Assembly (NCBI RefSeq): GCF_963678635.1 | Contig: NC_087062.1 | Coordinates: 18,527,789-18,591,788 of the forward strand | Length of the DNA stretch: 64,000 nucleotides | Direction: 5' to 3' | DNA from: Symsagittifera roscoffensis | Lineage: Eukaryota > Xenacoelomorpha > Acoela > Convolutidae | Shown: positions 23,306 to 34,464 of the stretch, piece by piece | How the letters are laid out: every line of letters begins with the position of its first letter | How positions within the stretch are numbered: the stretch's first letter is position 1 | Program-made: the position numbers and the translations under genes | The notes under the pieces: model-generated | The model's input: the letters and a program-made list of their open reading frames with translations, nothing else | Told to the model about the DNA's origin: nothing | Database searches by the model: none

Positions 23306-23737
23306 GGCTCTTTTTCCTCCCCCCCCCCCCCCCCTCCCACACGAGCTTCATTTTTTTAGAGTAACAAGTGGTTTTACGAGGTTGAGTATGAAGACCAAAT
23401 ATGTTTGTCGTGGCCTTATTAGTCCGTATGTAAACTTTCATAACAATCCGACAAAGTGGTCGGCTCTTTTCCAGTTTCCCCCCTTTCAAATTCAATTTTG
23501 AAAAGTCTATTTAACGTTGTTATTCAATGAAATATGGCGTGGTGAACAAATCGACAATTCTGAACAGATTCGTTCTTCATACTTTACAGCGTAACATCAC
23601 GCATTTAGCCGTAATAACACGTAAAACAAATATAAAACTCGGTATTTTCAAAGGGGGGAACTGGAAAAGAGCCAAGTGGTCAACAAATTTATATGTAAAA
23701 ATTTGCAGGTGGGGGGGGGGGGGAAGGAAAAAGAGCC
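23306..23737. mobile_element. Element C, inverted-repeat element inside family B
   Basis: The ends GGCTCTTTTTCC and GGAAAAAGAGCC are perfect inverted repeats, followed inward by a C run and a G run (23317-23334 and 23711-23723). It is flanked by CAAATTTC on both sides (23298-23305 and 23738-23745), an exact 8-bp duplication of family B sequence. Element D is inserted in its middle. The long C and G runs may be assembled with the wrong length. Confidence 0.9.
23462..23673. mobile_element. Element D, 212-bp inverted-repeat element inside element C
   Basis: The ends GGCTCTTTTCCAGTTTCCCC and GGGGAACTGGAAAAGAGCC are inverted repeats. It is flanked by AAGTGGTC at 23454-23461 and 23674-23681, an exact 8-bp duplication. 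Its outermost bases match those of element C, so C and D probably belong to one family and used the same transposase. Confidence 0.9.
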
Positions 23738-24022
23738 CAAATTTCAACATATTAAGTGCGGCAATCAAAAATTAAACAGCGATCATTTACAATGTTGAAT
23801 AAAACTTTAAGATTTTGAGCGAGAAAATGCAGCTTACACGGTTTAGCGCCAAAATAATTGTTTACTTTGCAGTTGCAGACATTATTGGCGCAAAAATTGG
23901 AGTGATTTTCTTTGATAATTAGCGCCAGTAATTTCCCGCTCTTCAGAAAATGCGTGTAAATTATTCTGAAATTTTCCCGCCTTTTTCGGCACTGTTGTAC
24001 TTCGGCACTGTTGAACGCCCCC

Positions 24023-24800
24023 ATATATAATATCGAGGATGAACCAAATTACGCCAAATTATTGAATACCGATGAAAAGTGAAACAAGATTGAATGCGCA
24101 AAAGTTATGTCAGCCAATCAGAATTCAGTATTCAAAAAATCTAAAGCAATTAGTGGCAAATTCAGTAGGTTTTGAACATTTTACGAGCATTCTTAGTTGA
24201 GATTTACGCACATTCGGTCCTTCACGCATGAGAATAGCTCCCATTTTCAGCATCAAATTATAAAACGAGCAGTTTAGCTAGACCCCTGTCAGGTTTAAAG
24301 AGTTGCGTGAGAATCGGGCGGGGCACTCAAAGATCCCGGGATTGATCCTCCAGGAGATTTTGTTTTTTCAAAATTAACCTGAAAAAAAATGCCCCGAGTA
24401 TATATATTCCTCACTTTTTTTCGAAAGTCGGAACAATAACCGACTGACAAAATTATTGAATTAGATTTGCAATTTGCAAAAAGTGAAACAAAATGGGGTG
24501 AGAAAGATTGATATCGGCCCAAAATGCATTTAAAACGACCAAAAACTTTTACTAATTAGTCTTAATATAGAAAATTGTTAAAAAATTGATTCGCCACTTC
24601 TTTTTTCAATAGCCGATGATCGATTAATCAACTGGTTTAACTGAAGAAAATTTTTTTTTTAAATGAAGTTCCATTGTTTTGGTTCAAAAAAGAATCATCT
24701 GAGCAAAAACGTTCCAATTTGGTAGTGTGCAGAGCGCATTCGACAAAAATAACATCTCTAACAATAGTTTAATTCATGACTTCTAAAAGCAAAAAAAAAT
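24023..24800. other. Presumed intron upstream of the exon at 24811
   Basis: No coding potential seen. It contains an eroded family H end near 24210 and ends in the acceptor before 24811. Confidence 0.35.
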
Positions 24801-24810
24801 CATTTTTCAG

Positions 24811-25119
24811 GTGATCGAGAATTCATTGGTTATCAGACTTTCTGTCAACGATCAAACCCATGGCAAAGATCTGACAAGAGGTTCTTTAGAGCTGATTGCT
24901 ACCTTGCGAAATCTTGATTCTGGTTTGAATCTCAAACTACATGAAACCAGAGCAGTTTTGAAACAACTGGCTAAATATGACAATCTTCATCGACCCGATC
25001 AAGGTCAAAAGGACACGTCAGGTCCACTGGTTAAACTGGACGACGTAGAACAAGCAATAAAATGTGCTAAAGAGGTTTACGAGCTGGCTCGTCAAAAGAG
25101 CATGGCCATCGAGCGATGA
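24811..25119 (+). CDS. Terminal exon of an unrecognised protein
   Basis: A consensus splice acceptor (TCATTTTTCAG) ends at 24810 and the frame then stays open for 102 codons to a TGA at 25117-25119. Composition is that of a real protein and unlike the AT noise around it: charged, helix-prone and low in Cys and Trp (for example KDLTRGSLELIATLRNL, VEQAIKCAKEVYELARQKS). No motif let me name the family. The frame given assumes phase 0 at the acceptor (first codon GTG, which would not be a start). The upstream exons were not found; they lie further left among the repeats or outside the window. Confidence 0.65.
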   Translation: MIENSLVIRLSVNDQTHGKDLTRGSLELIATLRNLDSGLNLKLHETRAVLKQLAKYDNLHRPDQGQKDTSGPLVKLDDVEQAIKCAKEVYELARQKSMAIER

Positions 25120-26359
25120 AGTATTTAAAACATTAAAAAACGGATTATTACTTTATATGAAATATTAAAACATAACTGATGAATTACGTTGAGTTTTTGG
25201 ACAAACGAGACGAAGTAAAAACCAGCCAAAAATTAGCAGAGTAAAATTTAATCAAACAGATATAATGTTTGGTTTAAGTAAGGTGATTTCCCTCTTTGCT
25301 ACATAGCTACTATTAGGCAACTTTTCTTTGTTTTTGGCTGTTTCATATGTTCGCTAGTTTAAAATTTGGCCGATGTTATGCCACCATTTTTATAGTTTTT
25401 GTTGAATTTTTTGTTGTGACTTTTCTGTAGTACAGAAGTAAGTTAACCACGCCTTGTGTTTCGACCACAAAATGGAAAGAACTCTGTATGTATCCGGTTG
25501 ATTTTAAGAGGCGTTGAACGTTCTTCGTTGTTTTAAGCAAGTCATAAAATTTGTTCAGGCTCAAGTTTACTTTTTACTGGTTTGACTTTTGATTTCTTTT
25601 TAAGTTCAGTTTATTTCCTTTGTTAAAAAAAGTCAAAATCCACTATCGAACAGCAAAAGTATCGAATCAGAAAGAAGAGTCAAGTCAAATTTTGAAAAAA
25701 ATGTGGAAAACTATATATTTGTTTTGTTGAAATTTCTTTTGCTTATTCTTTTGTGGTCGGAAGTAGTTGTACAGCAACCTATTCTATCTTTCTTTGTCTC
25801 TAACCTTGAAAAACTGCCTCATAATGATATACCTAGAATGGAGCATGATTTAAAAATAAAAAACGACATATTTCACTGAAGCAATGATTTAGCTCCAACC
25901 AAATTTTGATATATTAATATTTCAAAAAGATCTCTTTCAACATTAAAATATTGCAAAAAAGCTCTAAATCAATCTTCCGAATTTACGTTAACAATGTTAT
26001 ATTGATTATAAAAATACACGTTATAATTATACATTTTTACAAATAAGTGAAATAGTATTTAGGTGCCAAAGTGCTTTAAAAAATTAGCCTGAGCAATTTC
26101 GTTATGTCGGATGCTTGCAATTCATCAAAAATGCAGCTAGCTGGTTGGGTAGAAACATTCATGCCAAAGCGTGGTCGCAATAGTTTGATCAATAAAAAAA
26201 CAGTCTCGGCCCGAGAAGGAAAAATACGCGAAATTGAGTCTTGATCAATCCGAATTGAGTGATAGAGAAACCGAAGTTTGACGAAAAGCTCAAAAAGTGG
26301 AAATAAACCATCCAGACCTTACGTTACAATGGAAACAAATCAAGTTTAAATTCAAACAA
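25120..26359. other. 3' UTR and intergenic, no further gene seen
   Basis: This follows the terminal exon. An AATAAA-type word lies near 25856, rather far from the stop codon, so the true transcript end is unclear. The rest is AT-rich with no supported feature. Confidence 0.35.
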
Positions 26360-27416
26360 GACTGCTCGTATCAGGGCGAAGTCCTTAATGTTCCGACTGC
26401 CTTTTAAAGTCTATGGAGCAGTAATAACATGAAAAATTTAAAATAAAAAACAAAATTATTATTATTTTTTTAAGTTTGGGATTTTTTGTAAAAACATCAC
26501 CCCACACGCCATATTAGGTAGAGAGTGATAGATTTTGTTGTTCCGACTTTCGATACGAAAGTAACGGAATATTTGTGCTCGGGATGGGTTTTTTTTTCTT
26601 CAGACAAATTTCGACTTTTTAACTAGACATTTTTGACGGAATTTTTTTTTTATCATTGGAAAGGTATTGTTGCCCTGAGCTTAAATTTGAAAAAATATTT
26701 CACCTGTGATTATTTTTCGAAAAGTTATGGGGGTTTAAAGATTGCCATTTTGATCAATTTGGGACAATTAACGCGCGATATATATCGAGCTATTAACGCG
26801 TAAACGAGATTTAATCCGTCTTAGAACTCGTTCCAAATTGGTTCAAGGAAGCTTATATACCTTAATTGATTTGTTAATAGGAGCAAAATCTATCACTTAG
26901 TACTTATTATGACGTGTGGGGGGATGATTTTTAAAAAAATCAGATTTTAGAAAAAAAAAATTCATTTTTTTAAATTACATTTAATTTTTTCTTGTTATTA
27001 CTGATCCGCAGGCCTTAAAAAGCAGTCGGAACATTCAGGGCTTCGCCCTGATACGAGCAGTCTTGTTTCTATTAACAACTCAATTATGGCAGATAAGCTT
27101 CCTTGAACCAATTTGGAACTATTTCTAAGACGGATTTAACCTCCGCTTACGCGATAACAGCGCGAAATATATCGTGCGTTAATTGTCCCAAATTGGCTAA
27201 AATAGCCAAAATGGCAATCTTTAAACCCCCATAATTTTTTGCAAAATGATCACAGGTGAAATATTTTTTCAAATTTAAGCTCAGAACAACAATAGCTTTC
27301 GAATGATATAAAAAATTCAGTCAAAAATGGCTAGTTAAAAAGTCGAAGTTTGTCTGAAGAAAAAAAAACCCACCCGAGCACAATTATTACGCTACTTTCG
27401 TATCGAAAGTCGAAAC
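26360..27416 (+). mobile_element. Family M element interrupted by a second M element
   Basis: The left part (26360-26539) starts GACTGCTCGTATCAGGGCG and reaches CACACGCCATATTAG. The right part (27068-27416) resumes at CAATTATGGCAGATAAGC and ends CTTTCGTATCGAAAGTCG. The pieces together make one complete M copy. Both outer flanks are AACAA, consistent with a 5-bp target duplication or a preferred target word. Confidence 0.85.
26540..27062 (-). mobile_element. Family M element nested in another M element
   Basis: Read on the plus strand it starts GTTCCGACTTTCGATACG and ends CGAGCAGTC, the reverse of a standard M copy. TTGTT flanks it on both sides (26535-26539 and 27063-27067). It contains the full M layout: the hairpin with GGGCTTCGCCC, the block CAAATTGGTTCAAGGAAGC, and the GCGCGATATATATCG-like centre. 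Confidence 0.85.
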
Positions 27417-27421
27417 AACAA

Positions 27422-27939
27422 AACTGCTCGTATCAGGGCGAAGCCCTGAATGTTCTGACTGCCTCTTAAGGTCTATGGCGCAGTAATAACAAAGAAAAAT
27501 TAAATGTAATATAAAAAATGATTTTTTTTTTCAATTTGACATTTTTGTGAAATTCATCCCCCCACACGCCATTCAAAGTACAAAGTGATAGATTTGGCTC
27601 CTAGTAACAATGAAATATGGCAAATAAGAGTCCTTCAACCAATTTGGAACGATTTCTGAGACGGATTAAATCCCCTCTTACCCGTTAATAGCGCGAATTA
27701 TATCCCGCGTTAATTGTCCCAAATTGGCCAAAATGGCAATCTTTGAACCCTCATAACTTTACTAAAAATGATCACAGGTGAAATATCGTTTCAAATTTAA
27801 GCTCAGGACAACAATATTTTTTCCAATGATATAAAAAAAAATTCCGTCAAAAACTGCTAGCTAAAAAGTTGAAGTTTGTCTGAAGAAAAAAAACCCACCC
27901 GAGCACAAATATTCCGTTACTTTCGTATCAAAAGTCGGA
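27422..27939 (+). mobile_element. Family M element, directly abutting the previous one
   Basis: It starts AACTGCTCGTATCAGGGCG only five bases after the end of the previous M copy and ends TTTCGTATCAAAAGTCGGA. All internal M landmarks are present, including ACGCCATTCAAAG and CTTACCCGTTAATAGCGCG. Confidence 0.85.
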
Positions 27940-28526
27940 TTAATTAGCCAAATACAAAAACGCAAGAAACTGCGACGCGCTTTCAATGCCGAACTTCGTA
28001 AAAATGTCCCTGGAAATTTTCAATGTTGAAATTCTGAGCAAATTTGATCGTTGACAAGTTTTTCCGAACTAAGTTTTCAAAGTATAGTGGCTAAAAACAA
28101 GGAAATGATTTTTTTCCGTAAAATGTGAAATATTTACTCTACTTCTTGCAGCGTTGTGCAAAACTGGAACCCGAATAAACTTGCTCATCCCGTGATCATC
28201 GTCGTGGGGCGAGGGGCAAACTTGGACTGAGGGATAATAAGTGGTTGCGTGTTACGATCAGTAATCAGCCCCATTCCCCGGCGGTGAGGTTATTGTGGCC
28301 TGTTGGTCTAAAGGGTGGCGATAAACATACAAGCGGGGACAAGGAGAGAAAAAGGAACGTATGTTGGAAAAAAGAAGATGGGAAATAGCAATTTTGTTGG
28401 CCAAAGTAACAATTTTTTTAGCCAAGTAAGTTTCACTTTTGCACTTGTCTAATAAAACATGTTTTAATCGAAAAGGAAGTGGCGGTTTTTGAAACATTGC
28501 ACTGTGTTCAGACAAATTTCAGAAAG
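27940..28526. other. Intergenic, no gene seen
   Basis: Mixed composition. The open frame on the minus strand here has no recognisable domain or splice context. Confidence 0.3.
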
Positions 28527-28720
28527 AATATATCATTATCCATTATAAACGATTATAACCGACTAAAATAGATTTTATTGATTTAACAAAAGAAGAAGAT
28601 TATAATCCATTTTTAACAGATTATGTTTGATTACTTTTGGTTTTAGTGGAGATTGACACTTAAAATTTAAAGTAAATGATTATTATCCATGAAACTACAC
28701 TGCGCCCCCTTAGGAAGGAT
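28527..28720. repeat. Possible diverged relative of element E
   Basis: Words such as ATTATCCATTATAAACGATT, GATTATAATCC and GATTATTATCCATG resemble the palindrome-rich element at 42231-42950. Ends are not clear. Confidence 0.4.
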
Positions 28721-29504
28721 CCCCTTTTATGATTCCGTACACGATACAATACTACTATTTTGAACTTTTTGATAGCTATTTTAGTAAATTTTTGTGAGCT
28801 AAGTCTTTTTTCGATGACTTTCATTGAGACAAAAAAGATACTCCTCGGTTAGAGATCCATGAGAGATATGAAGCCATGCCGTTTCGAAATTGCTTTGAAC
28901 TCTCTTTTCGTGAATCTCTTAATTGCCTGATTCGCAGAAATATAACTGGATTTGCTGAACCATCAAAACAGATAGTTCAAACTAATTTTTAAGTTTTATC
29001 ATACCTTTTTGCCAGATCATTTTTCAATACTTTTTGGGTCCGTCAGACTCATCATCGTATTTTGTCGTTAGTTTCAATCCAGAAATAGTCTTCCTGGCCG
29101 TTTTGTTGTGGTTCATAATTTCGCTTCATTCTTTATTTACATAATCCATGATCACTTCAAATGCCTTCGACGAATTTTTAACTTCAGTTTGTTTTCAGTT
29201 TGCTTATGTGATATTAAAAGGAAAAATCAATATTCATATTTAACATTACACATTGATTTTTTAGTTAACTCTGATTATACAAGCTGTCCGTCTTTCACCG
29301 GATATACAGCTAATTTTCAGATAATTTCTTCACACTTCATGCAGCTATTGACTGATCGCATTATGTTATAGTGCTGGTTAATTTTTCACATTGATATAAT
29401 TGATAAATTAATTTTAACTTACAGATGATTCAATCAATTTGAAAGTATTCATCAATAAAAAATAAATATCAAAATTTTAATTTTTTTGAGAATCTCTTTT
29501 GAAC

Positions 29505-29700
29505 ACCACTCCCCGCACGCTAAATAGAGTAAAATTGACATGTTTAGCATAAAGTACTATTAGATCAAATATATCCAGCGTTAATAGTCCCAAGTTGGCC
29601 AAATTGGCAATTTTCATACTCCCATACGAAAACTGAACACAGAAAAAACTTGTGCAAGAATCGAATATTTAAAAGTAACTCCGTTTCGAGTTCTATGAGC
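29505..29700 (+). mobile_element. Family M element, eroded fragment
   Basis: CCCCGCACGCTAAATAGAG, AGCGTTAATAGTCCCAAG, TTGGCCAAATTGGCAA and a cryptic GAGC...CGTTTCGAG tail follow M order. Both ends and the hairpin are lost. Confidence 0.55.
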
Positions 29701-29824
29701 ACCATGTTTAACATTTCAGTACTCGTAACATGTAAGAAATTGATTTTAAACTCAAGATAAAACAAACATGAGAAGGTTGAGATTAATGGTCTAGACAGAT
29801 TGTCTTAAAGGTTTGAGCGTACGG

Positions 29825-30950
29825 TAGGACAGCGCCGAGCAAAGCAGGGCAGCGCAATGCAGAATGCAGGGCAGCGCAATGCAGGGTTGGACAGGGGAAG
29901 GAAAAGGAGTGACGCGTAAGGCAGGGCAGGGCAAAGAAAAGCATGACAGAGCAGTGTACGGCAGGACAGCGCAAGCCAAGACAGCAAAGCGCAAGGCAGC
30001 GAAGGGGAGTGCAAGGCAAGGCACAGCAGTGCAACGCAAGGCAGTGCAAAGCAGGGCATGTCAGCGCAAGGAAATGAAGCGCAGCGCAAAATCGCGCCGT
30101 AAGGCAGAGCAGAGCAAAGCAGGGCAGAGCCGAGCAGAGCAAGGCGTAAAACAGAGCCAGGAAATGCAAGGCAAGGCAGTGCAGTGCAATGTAACACGAC
30201 AAAATAGGGCAGCGCAAAGCAGCGCAATTCCAGAGGGAGAAGGAGAAAAGCAAGGTAGCACCAATCAAGGCAGAGCAGAGCAAAACAAAGCAGGTCAGCG
30301 CAAGGCAAGGTAAGGCAGGGTAGCGCAGGGCAAGGCAGTGCAGTGTAACACACAAGGTAGCGCAAACCAATGCAGGCCAGGGCAGTGCAAGGCAAGGCAA
30401 TGCAGTCATAAAAATGCAAGGCAGTGCAGCAAAACGCAAGGCAGCGTAGGGGAGTCAAGGCAGCGCAAGGAAATGCACGCAGCACAACACGGCGCAAGGC
30501 AAGGCAAGGCAGACCAGAGCAAGGCAGGGCAGAGCAAGGCGTAAAACAGAGCCAGGAAGCGCAAGGCAAGGCAGGCTAGTGCAATGCAACACGGCAAGGC
30601 AGCGCACGGCAAGGCAGAGCAGCGAAAAGCAGCGCAGTTCAGCGAAAGGAGCAAAGCAGGGTAGCACCAATCAAAGCAGGTCAGCGCAAGGCAAGGTAAG
30701 GCAGGGTAGCGCAACGCATTGCAACGCAAGACAAGGCAGCGCTTGGCAAGGGAAGGAAGGGCAGCGCAAGGCAAAATAAGCCAGGGCAGTGCATGGCAGG
30801 TCAGCGGAAGGCAAGGCAGTGCAGTTCAAAGAAGAGGCAGCGCAAAGCAATGCAGAACAATTTTCAGTCAAGACACGGCAAGGCAGCGCAAAGCAACGCA
30901 GAGCAGTAGAAGGAAGAACCACGAAAGGAAGGGCAGCTCAAGGCATGCAA
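29825..30950. repeat. Pentanucleotide array, NGCAR type, about 1.1 kb
   Basis: The plus strand is a long run of 5-base words such as GGCAA, GGCAG, CGCAA and TGCAG, broken by substitutions. A higher-order repeat of about 0.4 kb is visible: GCGTAAAACAGAGCCAGGAA at 30146 and 30538, and GGTAGCACCAATCAA at about 30255 and 30660. Because the 5-base word rarely makes stop codons, several long frames appear on both strands (for example a 254-codon Leu/Cys/Ala-rich one on the minus strand). These are artefacts and not genes. Confidence 0.9.
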
Positions 30951-32085
30951 ATAGTACACAATTTTCAATCGTTTTTTCCAATTTTTTCCAATTTCCACCA
31001 CTCGAGTGGAAAACATCAATTTTTTTTCAAATTGAAAACATCAATTTTTTTGCGAATCAAAAAAACTATCATTACAAATTGATTCGTGTCAATTTTTTGG
31101 TAATTAAAATGGTTGCTCTAAAAAAATTAAAAAGCATTTAAAAAACCTAAAAAATTTTAAAAAGCCTATTTTAAGATTCCTAAGCTAGGTTTCGAATTGT
31201 TTTAAAATAGTTCAAAGTGTTATACTTTGATAGATTTACTATATCTAATTAATTTTTTCTTGCCTACTACTTTTTTTGCATTTCCATTCAGGACAGCAAA
31301 AACTTGAATGAAAATTTGGTACAAAACTGTCTAAGCTTTAGAATGCCAATATAGGAGCTCAGATTAATTTACAATTGGTAGTTTCATCTCTTGAATAGCT
31401 GGCTTTAAAAAAATTGATCACTCTAGAAAAAAGCACTTCAGAATTATTTAAGCAATCCGTCAAAATGCTAGTGAAATTGCCAAATTTTGTATGGAGAGTA
31501 AAGATCACCCCAGAACTTCGGAGCAATAACCATTGCCCAAATTTTGTTTATCAAAAAATCGTAAAAATTGTTTTCAAGGCGTCGTTCGGCTCTTAATGAA
31601 ATGGCGACAGAAAAGCGTTCTCAATGCCACAAACGCCCCGTAAACAGCACAAGCAGTTTGAAAAATGAGACTTAAAAGTAATCGTTGAAAAGCAAAGGAT
31701 CTCAGCTGGGCCCTAAAATTAGTTTTTCCTTGCTTAAAAAAGATTACTAAAAATTACTCCGCTACGAAACAAAAAGTATCTTCAATTTTGTGCATTTTAC
31801 CATATAAATCGCTAAATTTGAGTCAACTTGTGTGTAGGAGCTTTTAAAAATCTTCTCTGTCGCCCTCTAATTCAATGACCAAACGATGCCTCAAACACGG
31901 TTTATACGGTTTTTTTCCGGCTTCTGCCTAATAACGAGTTTCATCCATCATATGTCAAATTTTCAACCGTGAATCTGTATTAGTTGCAAAGAGGATAAAC
32001 GAATTTCCTTTGACCCATAAAAAAAGTGAAAACTTACCAAATTACACTATAGGCAAGTTATAATTTCGGGTTAATGGAATACCTG
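30951..32085. other. Intergenic, no gene seen
   Basis: A short local repeat of GAAAACATCAATTTTTTT lies near 31010-31050. The rest is unremarkable AT-rich DNA. Confidence 0.35.
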
Positions 32086-32734
32086 CTAAGTTCTTAGTCG
32101 ACGAAAAAGGAATATAAGATCTAACGCAGCGCGGTATTTGTGACCAAGACGCCAAACGACAGTTTTCATCTTTTGTGAATCAAGTGGATTAAGCCAGCCA
32201 AAGATACTTTCGTCCTTCCGATACTTTGGGTTTACTTTTTGACAATGAGCGACTGCGGATAGCTGTTTGTTTAGAGCTTGGCGCACCTGTTTTGCACACC
32301 TGTAAATGCTGGCGGCTCGCTCACTGAATACTACGGATTTGTATACCTACAAAGCCGGAGCCACCATGCTAGCCAGCATCGGCAGAAGAAGAAAACGTCG
32401 GACTCTGCAAACAGCACAAGTTTTTTTAGAGCTTAAACCAGCCAGTGTGAATATCAAAAAATTAAAAAGACCTGATCACCTGATTTTGACATCAGAGACA
32501 GTTGGTAAACTACGTACATGAAATGAAACTTGCGTGAACGGTGTCGCGTCCTTAGACTCAAATAAGGCTACACTGTCTGGCACAACAGGTGTAGCAGAAC
32601 TCACAGAAGCACGAAAAGAATCCAAAACTTCATAGCCATTAACATGACATATTTTTAAAACAGTCGCCGTTGAATACCTCGGAATCAAAAGATTTCACTG
32701 CGCTTAGTTTTCTGGCACGCTTGGCTGGCGACAT
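32086..32734 (-). pseudogene. Possible broken coding remnant
   Basis: On the minus strand three frame fragments have protein-like rather than AT-noise composition. One starts at 32734 (MSPAKRARKLSAVKSF, stop at 32639). One is at 32688-32476, overlapping the first in another frame. One is at 32286-32086 (SIFGWLNPLDSQKMK, VVWRLGHKYRAALDL). Stops and frame changes separate them, and no splice sites reconcile them convincingly. I do not recognise a family. A short plus-strand frame starting at 32368 in a CCACCATG context overlaps and is an alternative. Confidence 0.25.
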
Positions 32735-32745
32735 CGGAAAGCTTC

Positions 32746-33490
32746 TGAAGATGAAGTGAGTGGTGAATACTGGAGTGAGTGGTGGGCATATTTAATCAGC
32801 TAGGGAATGCACCAGCAGTTCCAGAGTATTTTCGCACCTAAAAAAATAATACGCTTAATTCCTTTTTTAAATGGCATTTTAAAAATTTGCTCTCTGATTC
32901 TCTGATGTTTTTTTATGATAAACCTTAAAATCTCTCTAACTGAGATAAAAATTGAAACTTTATTTGGGTAGTGTAAGCTTTCAAGAAAAAATTCCTCGAA
33001 GAAAAGGAAAAAAATTCCGTCAACTCATGAGTGCATAATTGCTTTGTTACTCAAGATCTGCTATTGTACATATGCTATTGTAGATATAAAGAACAATCCA
33101 GCTCTCATCAAAACAATTGATTTAGTCTAAAAAAGTTATAGCGAAAGTGCAAATAGTTTAAGGTTTGTTCATTCAAATTTCGAATTTTACTTCGAAACCA
33201 CATACAATTCAAAAAATTTCTAAATGAAATGAGTGAGACAAAAATACCAGGAAACTTGGAAATCTGGCTGAATTATGAAAGTTGTTTTCTTTTACTGAAG
33301 CTTGAATCAAATATTAAAGTGATGGCAAGATACGATAGACCTCAATTTGAAAAAATGTTTTATAGTAATTTCTTACACATAACTATAATAGTACGGGTCA
33401 GATTGGTTCGAATAAAAATCTAATTTTAAATTGATTTAAAAATATTACGAGGCCAAACTATCATAACGAGGCCAAACTGCCCGGGTTGAC
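32746..33490. other. Intergenic, no gene seen
   Basis: AT-rich; a 64-codon plus-strand frame at 33229 has no recognisable features. Confidence 0.3.
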
Positions 33491-33494
33491 CAAA

Positions 33495-33632
33495 ACTTCT
33501 TATCATACAATTCCATATATGAGAAACTTCTTGTCATACAATTTCATACAATTCCATACGTACAGAAAATTGTATGAAAACTCTATGATAAGCATTTTTC
33601 CATATATGAAAATTGTATGATAGGTGTTTTCC
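33495..33632. repeat. AT-rich fold-back repeat, about 135 bp
   Basis: TTATCATACAATTCCATATA at the left is nearly the inverted complement of CCATATATGAAAATTGTATG at the right. Extra CATACAATT copies lie between, so the strand could fold into a hairpin. Confidence 0.6.
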
Positions 33633-33975
33633 CATAAACCAAAAATTTTTATTTTTTCTTTCTAAATTTAGTTTCTGAAAAATTTTCGGTAGTGTTTGCA
33701 ACCGAACACTAGGGACAAAGACCTTGGTTACTCAAAGCACCAAAGGTTGGACGGTCTTGCATTTACAATGCATAGAAAACGACCTGAATTGGGCTGTCTT
33801 TCACAATTGATATAACAAAAGTAACAAACTTTTGTTTTTTGGCAAAATTTTTCAATGATGATTTTTGAATAATAAGCGAAATCCGCAACAAGAACGCTCC
33901 CCTTGTTCTTCTTCCTTTTTTTCAATTTCTTTGATTGTTCCGACAAAATTTTAATATGTACACTAAGTGAAACAA

Positions 33976-34464
33976 GACTGCTTGTATCAGGGCAAAGCCC
34001 TGAATATTCCGACTGCCTTTTAAGGTTTATGGAGCAGTAATAACATTTAAAAATTCAATAACATCAAATAAAATCGAAAAAAAAATCTAAAACTTCCCCC
34101 CACACGCCATACAAAATACAAAAGGATAGATTTCGCTCCTTGTAACAAACCAATTATGGCACATAAGCTTCTTTTACCAACTTGGAACGATTTATAAGAC
34201 GGATTAACTCTCCGCTTACGCGTTAATAGCGCGAAATATATCGCGCGTTAATTGTCCCAAATTGGTCAAAATGACAATCTTTAAACCCCCGTAACTTTAC
34301 AAAAAATGATCACAGGTGAAATATCTTTTCAAATTTGAGGACAACAATAGCTTTTGAATGGTATTCCGTCAAAAATGGCTAGTTAAAAAGTCGAAAATTG
34401 TCTGAAGAAAAAAAACCCACCCCGAGCACAAATATTCCATTACTTTCGTATCGAAAGTCGGAAC
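33976..34464 (+). mobile_element. Family M element bounding the 2.33-kb duplication, first copy
   Basis: It starts GACTGCTTGTATCAGGGC, with flank AACAA before it and AATAA after it, and ends CGTATCGAAAGTCGGAAC. It is slightly shorter than M copies elsewhere (about 490 bp). Confidence 0.85.

Larger units (their letters stand above)
23196..24022. mobile_element. Family B element, copy 2, inverted, interrupted by element C
   Basis: It begins GGGGCAGTACAACAGTGCCG and ends CGGCACTGTTGAACGCCCCC, so it is in the opposite orientation to the copy at 21610. Its interior (CAACATATTAAGTGCGGCAA, CTGAAATTTTCCCGCC) matches that copy on the other strand. It is split by element C at 23306-23737. No outer target duplication is visible. 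Confidence 0.85.

Noticed and set aside
26540-27062. Independent inverted duplication instead of a nested M insertion
   Set aside because: The flanking M halves join into one complete element when the insert is removed, and TTGTT flanks it on both sides.
29783-30569. Long Leu/Cys/Ala-rich and Gln/Lys/Ala-rich open frames, up to 254 codons, on both strands
   Set aside because: They are forced by a 5-base repeat word that seldom produces stop codons; all frames stay open at once.
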